This document shows, one piece after another, positions 60,832 through 64,000 of a stretch of 64,000 bases of DNA (position 1 is its first letter; each line of letters starts with the position of its first letter). This DNA is from Ottowia testudinis (lineage in GTDB: Bacteria; Pseudomonadota; Gammaproteobacteria; Burkholderiales; Burkholderiaceae_C), in assembly GCF_017498525.1 (NCBI RefSeq), contig NZ_CP071796.1:1860001-1924000 (forward strand), given 5' to 3'. The notes below the pieces were generated by a model that worked only from the letters and a program-made list of their open reading frames with translations, ran no database searches and had not been told where the DNA came from. Position numbers and translations under genes: made by a program.

Positions 60832-60862
60832 TTCAAAAAAAACACTGCCGCTCGCGCTGGCC
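60832..60862 (+). repeat. Partial CR1 repeat between dnaG and the channel gene
   Basis: AAAAAACACTGCCGCTCGCG, a truncated or diverged core. Confidence 0.4.
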
Positions 60863-60928
60863 ATCATGGCGTCATGCAACATCGCATCATGGTCGGCTTT
60901 GGCCGGCGCACTTCAAGGAGATGCCGTT

Positions 60929-62191
60929 TTGGATTTTCAAACTCTTTCGATGGCCCAGCCTTGGGTGCAGGCGGCGTTCGGGGTGGCGGGTTTGCTGGTG
61001 GCGGCCTGGCTGCTGCAGTTGCTGGCGCAGCTGGTGCTGACGCGAGGGGTGGCCCGATTGGGTTTGGCGGCGGGCGCCAGGGGGTTGGCGGCCGTGCTGC
61101 TCGACCGCGCGGTGCTGCGCCGGGTGGCGCGGGTCGCGCCCGCCCTTCTGGTGTTGCTGGCGGCGCGCTTCGTGCCGCATCTGGCGGCGCCCGTCGTCAC
61201 CGTGGTCGAGAACGTGGCCGCCGCGTTGATCGTGCTGTTCGTCGCCCGCACGCTGTTCAAGATGCTGGACGTGGCGCTGCACGTACATGACCGGCACGGT
61301 GATGCGGCTCGCTCGATCAAGGCCTACGTGCAGATGGGCCAGTTGCTGGTGGCCATCGCCGCGGTGGTCATCATGATCGCCGCGCTGGCCGATAAGTCAC
61401 CGCTGATCGTGCTGTCGGGCTTTGGCGCCATGTCGGCGGTGCTGATGCTGGTGTTTCAGGACACCATCAAGTCCTTCGCCGCAGGCTTGCAGATCGAGGG
61501 CAACGACATGCTGCGCGTGGGCGACTGGATCGAGGTGCCGCAGGCGGGCGCCGATGGCGCCGTGATCGATATCGCGCTGAACACGGTGAAGGTGCAAAAC
61601 TGGGACAAGACCATCGTCACCATCCCCACCTGGAAGCTGATGAGCGAGAGCTTCAAGAACTGGCGCGGCATGCAGGAGTCGGGCGGGCGGCGCATCAAGC
61701 GCACGCTGATGATCGATGCCGACTCGATCCACTTCTTGAGCGACACGCAGATCGAGCGCCTGGCCCACATCAAGCTGATTGCCGGCTACGTGAACGAGAA
61801 GGCCGATGCGGTGAAGATTTCGCGCGCCATGAAGTTGCGCGAGCTGGGAGACGTGCTGGGCCGCGTGCCCGCCAACCAGCGCCGGCTGACCAACATCGGC
61901 ACCTTCCGCGCCTATGTGCAAGCCTATTTGCAGGCCAACAGCGGTATTCATCCCGAAATGACGCTGATGGTGCGCATGCTGCAGCCCACGCCCGAGGGTG
62001 TGCCGCTGGAGCTGTATTGCTTCACCAACACCACGGCCTGGGTGGATTACGAGGCCATTCAGAGCGACATCTTCGATCACCTGTTGGCGATCCTGCCGGA
62101 GTTCGATCTGCGCGCATTCCAAAATCCCAGCGGGGCGGGCTTGGGCGAGGCGCTGGCCGAGTGGCGCTCGGCCGCGCCAGCACGCGCTTGA
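60929..62191 (+). CDS. MscS-type mechanosensitive ion channel family protein
   Basis: About 420 residues from a TTG at 60929 (LDFQTLSMAQPWVQ), 8 bases after AAGGAG; an internal ATG at 60950 is the alternative. Three or more hydrophobic segments at the N-terminus are followed by the MscS core: SGFGAMSAVLMLVFQDTIKSF (pore-helix region, about 172-192), AGLQIEGNDMLRVGDWIEVP and DKTIVTIPTWKLMSESFKNW. Fits the YbdG/MscM subgroup. It is divergent from dnaG and ends before the TfoX gene, convergent. Confidence 0.88.
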   Translation: MDFQTLSMAQPWVQAAFGVAGLLVAAWLLQLLAQLVLTRGVARLGLAAGARGLAAVLLDRAVLRRVARVAPALLVLLAARFVPHLAAPVVTVVENVAAALIVLFVARTLFKMLDVALHVHDRHGDAARSIKAYVQMGQLLVAIAAVVIMIAALADKSPLIVLSGFGAMSAVLMLVFQDTIKSFAAGLQIEGNDMLRVGDWIEVPQAGADGAVIDIALNTVKVQNWDKTIVTIPTWKLMSESFKNWRGMQESGGRRIKRTLMIDADSIHFLSDTQIERLAHIKLIAGYVNEKADAVKISRAMKLRELGDVLGRVPANQRRLTNIGTFRAYVQAYLQANSGIHPEMTLMVRMLQPTPEGVPLELYCFTNTTAWVDYEAIQSDIFDHLLAILPEFDLRAFQNPSGAGLGEALAEWRSAAPARA

Positions 62192-62244
62192 GTGCCATGC
62201 TGTTCGGTCGAGCGCCGCCACATCGCCAACCAGGCAGCTTGCAT

Positions 62245-62592
62245 TCATTGGCGCGGCCGGCGTTCAGCGGCGCGCTTGCGCGGTTTGGCCGGCGGCAGGG
62301 CTCGGCTGGTGGTGGCGAGCAGCTCGCACAGCGCCGGCCGGTCTTCCCATTCGTCCGGCCGCAGCAGGAAGTAATCCTTGGCGCCGGGGTAGGGCCGGCC
62401 ATATCGAGGGTTGGGCAGCAGCGCGCGGCCGGCGCCGGTGATCTTGACGAACAGCTGACCGTCGCAGACGAAGGCGGTCGGCTTGTCGTCCAGATAGACG
62501 CAGTACTCGCCAAACATGCGCCGCGTGCGCACGTGGGGCAACGCGGCGATCTGGTCGAGCAGAAAATCCATCGTTTCGGGGCGGGTGGACAT
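62245..62592 (-). CDS. TfoX N-terminal domain family protein
   Basis: 115 residues. TfoX_N domain only: MDFLLDQIAALPHVRTRRMF and the family motif RRMFGEYCVYLDDKPTAFVC, then KDYFLLRPDEWEDRPALCEL. TfoX of gammaproteobacteria controls competence, but these short single-domain proteins are of unknown function. The basic tail (AKPRKRAAERRPRQ) is unstructured. The gene is convergent with the MscS-type gene, 53 bases away. Confidence 0.82.
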   Translation of the reverse strand: MSTRPETMDFLLDQIAALPHVRTRRMFGEYCVYLDDKPTAFVCDGQLFVKITGAGRALLPNPRYGRPYPGAKDYFLLRPDEWEDRPALCELLATTSRALPPAKPRKRAAERRPRQ

Positions 62593-62611
62593 GGCGACGG
62601 TGTGCCCTGAT

Positions 62612-62650
62612 GATCAAAATGGATAGCTGCTTGCGCGCGTCACGCAAGGA
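62612..62650 (+). repeat. CR1 half-element, left of an inverted pair
   Basis: AAAATGGATAGCTGCTTGCG, followed by CGTCACGCAAGG. It faces the copy at 62680 about 40 bases away. Confidence 0.85.
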
Positions 62651-62679
62651 TTTCAAGAGGAAGTTGCCTGAAAACCTTT

Positions 62680-62710
62680 TGAAACAAGCGCGAGCAGCTA
62701 TGGTTTTTGA
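62680..62710 (-). repeat. CR1 half-element, right of an inverted pair
   Basis: GAAACAAGCGCGAGCAGCTA, then TGGTTTTTGATGG. It lies just downstream of the SDR gene stop. Confidence 0.85.
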
Positions 62711-62718
62711 TGGGTCGC

Positions 62719-63477
62719 TTACTTCGGCGCCATCCTGATCGCGCCGTCAAGCCGAATCACCTCGCCATTGAGCATGTCGTTCTCGATGATGTGCTTGACC
62801 AATTTTGCGTAGTCCTCGGGCTTGCCCAGGCGGGAGGGGAAAGGCACCATCGCCGCCAGCGCGTCTTGCACCTCTTGTGGCATGCCCATCAGCATGGGGG
62901 TGCCAAAAATGCCCGGCGCGATCGTCATGTTGCGGATGCCGTTGCGGCTCAGATCCCGCGCGATCGGCAGCGTCATGCCGACGATACCGCCCTTGCTAGC
63001 GGCATACGCAGCCTGGCCGATCTGCCCGTCGTAGGCGGCCACGCTGGCGGTGCTGATCATCACGCCGCGTTCGCCGGTGCCCTCGGGCTCGTTCTTGCAC
63101 ATGGCGTCGGCCGCCAGGCGAATCATGTTGAAGCTGCCGACCAGGTTGACCATGATGGTCTTGGTATAGACATCCAGCTTGTGCGGGCCGTTCTTGCCCA
63201 CGGTTTTCTCGGCCGGCGCGATGCCCGCGCAGTTGACCAGGCCCATCAGCTTGCCCATTGACGTGGCTTGGGCCACCACGGCCTGGCCGTCGGCCTCATT
63301 GCTGACGTCGCACTTGACGAAGGCACCGCCAATGTCCTTGGCCACGGTCTCGCCTTTTTCGACCTGCATGTCGGCGATCACCACCTTGCCGCCCTCGGCC
63401 GCCAGCATGCGCGCCGTGCCTTCGCCCAGACCCGATGCGCCGCCGGTGACGATGAAAACCTTGTCCTTGATCTGCAT
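62719..63477 (-). CDS. Short-chain dehydrogenase, 3-hydroxyacyl-CoA dehydrogenase type II-like
   Basis: 252 residues from [20 protein letters not shown]; the longer frame upstream has no support. Classical SDR: cofactor loop [10 protein letters not shown] (about 11-20), NCAG (about 87-90), catalytic Tyr/Lys in YAASKGG (about 161-167), and catalytic Ser in STASVAA. An Asp at the end of the second strand (VVIADMQ) favours NAD. The FGTPML and [14 protein letters not shown] parts match bacterial type II 3-hydroxyacyl-CoA dehydrogenases (beta-oxidation). Substrate inferred. Confidence 0.88.
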   Translation of the reverse strand: MQIKDKVFIVTGGASGLGEGTARMLAAEGGKVVIADMQVEKGETVAKDIGGAFVKCDVSNEADGQAVVAQATSMGKLMGLVNCAGIAPAEKTVGKNGPHKLDVYTKTIMVNLVGSFNMIRLAADAMCKNEPEGTGERGVMISTASVAAYDGQIGQAAYAASKGGIVGMTLPIARDLSRNGIRNMTIAPGIFGTPMLMGMPQEVQDALAAMVPFPSRLGKPEDYAKLVKHIIENDMLNGEVIRLDGAIRMAPK

Positions 63478-63604
63478 GTGTGCTCCTTGGTTTGCTTGGG
63501 GAATCCGCGCAAGATTATCGGGTGCACGCTGGCCGATCCACGGCAAGCCCGGACAGCGCCGCAGCCGTGTTGTAGCGCTGTTCAAGATTCGCCATCATGC
63601 TTGC

Positions 63605-63625
63605 AAATGAGAATGATTCTCATAT
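63605..63625 (+). promoter_or_regulatory. Fur box
   Basis: AAATGAGAATGATTCTCATA is close to the 19-base Fur consensus and almost fully palindromic around GAATGATTC. Just downstream is a small gene beginning at 63663, so repression by iron is expected. Confidence 0.85.
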
Positions 63626-63662
63626 ACTAGTGCTGTTTTCAACCCAATGCCAAGGTTCATTC

Positions 63663-63980
63663 ATGTGCACTTCATCTAGCCGTATGGCGGGTCACGACGA
63701 GGAATACACGCTGCCCTGCGTCGAAGCGCTTTTTGCCGGCACGCTGGCGCTGATGACGGGTGTGGCGCAGGCCGCGCCCGGTGGTGCTCAAGTAGGGCCC
63801 ATGGCGGCGAAGATCGTGGACAACCTGGCCGCGTTGGCCGAAAGCACTGCATTGAGCGCGCCCATGCGCGCGCTGCTGGCGCGCCTGCTTTCGCATTGGT
63901 GGCCGGTGGCGCACCCGGCGCTGGCCGATGCGCCCGCCACGCCTGCGCTTTGGATGCCCTGTCCGGGGGCGGTGCAATGA
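63663..63980 (+). CDS. Small Fur-controlled protein of unknown function
   Basis: 105 residues starting MCTSSSRMAGHDEEYTLPCV; an upstream in-frame ATG (63597) would place the Fur box in the coding region. It has two Cys and several His near the start and a helical hydrophobic middle (ALFAGTLALMTGVAQAAPGG), then LARLLSHWWPVAHPALADAP and a final PCPGAVQ. No domain I can name. Placed under a strong Fur box and overlapping the next gene by four bases, so iron uptake or storage is the likely context. I do not know its function. Confidence 0.68.
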   Translation: MCTSSSRMAGHDEEYTLPCVEALFAGTLALMTGVAQAAPGGAQVGPMAAKIVDNLAALAESTALSAPMRALLARLLSHWWPVAHPALADAPATPALWMPCPGAVQ

Positions 63981-64000
63981 GCACGCCGCCGCTGACGGCC
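63977..64000 (+). CDS. Start of next gene in the Fur-controlled operon, cut by window edge
   Basis: ATG at 63977 overlaps the previous stop (ATGA) and gives MSTPPLTA before the window ends. Too short to identify. Confidence 0.5.

Overview
The window looks like chromosome of a GC-rich denitrifying betaproteobacterium, most like the Burkholderiales family Comamonadaceae. This rests on gene content (SuhB-TrmB, MutL/MiaA, XerD, Hsp33, DnaG-RpoD, a Bug/TctC receptor, a DUF1800/DUF1501 pair), strong G/C bias at third codon positions, and the short AGCTGC-type repeats scattered through it. Species assignment cannot be made from the sequence alone. I see no rRNA, tRNA, CRISPR array or prophage.

Layout. 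1-2.4 kb: RluA-type pseudouridine synthase (cut by the window edge), trmB and suhB on the minus strand. 2.5-4 kb: hsp20 and an IS630-family insertion. 4-7.5 kb: an exported DUF1501/DUF1800 pair. 7.5-13.4 kb: miaA, a glycerophosphodiester phosphodiesterase, mutL, a YhhN protein and a DedA protein. 13.8-25.6 kb: amiC-type amidase, tsaE, queG, an AEC transporter, a Bug-type receptor, xerD, a BCS1-like AAA+ ATPase, a cupin, a DUF455 protein, a gamma carbonic anhydrase, hslO and trmD. 26-30 kb: a surface lipoprotein, rplS, a NUDIX hydrolase and a CobD-like membrane protein. 30.3-38.5 kb: CoA-transferase, a branched-chain-amino-acid-type ABC transporter with a fused LivM-LivG protein, and a PaaZ/BoxD-type aldehyde dehydrogenase. 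38.5-39.6 kb: a damaged IS30-family element.

39.7-54.7 kb is a nearly complete denitrification island. norC-norB-norQ-norD and a Dnr/Nnr-type Crp/Fnr regulator run rightward. nirS-nirC-nirF-nirDL-nirGH-nirJ-nirN run leftward and converge on them. The products reduce nitrite to NO (cytochrome cd1 NirS) and NO to N2O (NorBC), build heme d1 (NirDL, NirGH, NirJ, NirF, NirN), and mature NorBC (NorQD). Near-identical Fnr/Dnr-type boxes lie in front of norC and nirS, so the encoded regulator probably drives both arms. nirE is not in the window. After this come a Bcr/CflA-type efflux protein, rpoD, dnaG, an MscS-type channel, a TfoX-domain protein, an SDR dehydrogenase and a Fur-box-controlled small gene that starts an operon running off the right edge.

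Four repeat families run through the window; the CR names are mine. CR1 is a 35-60 bp palindromic element (core ATAGCTGCTTGCGCT, far arm AGCGCTGGCGCC). I count about 25 copies, several inside genes and read in frame: trmB, suhB, miaA, mutL, the DUF455 gene, nirC and dnaG. In nirC it encodes the signal-peptide core. CR2 is a ~240 bp MITE-like element with terminal inverted repeats, present twice, whose end supplies the stop codon of mutL and of trmD. CR3 is a ~110 bp element present three times, at the livF, norD and nirS gene ends. CR4 is a GGACGCA-type inverted repeat present twice.
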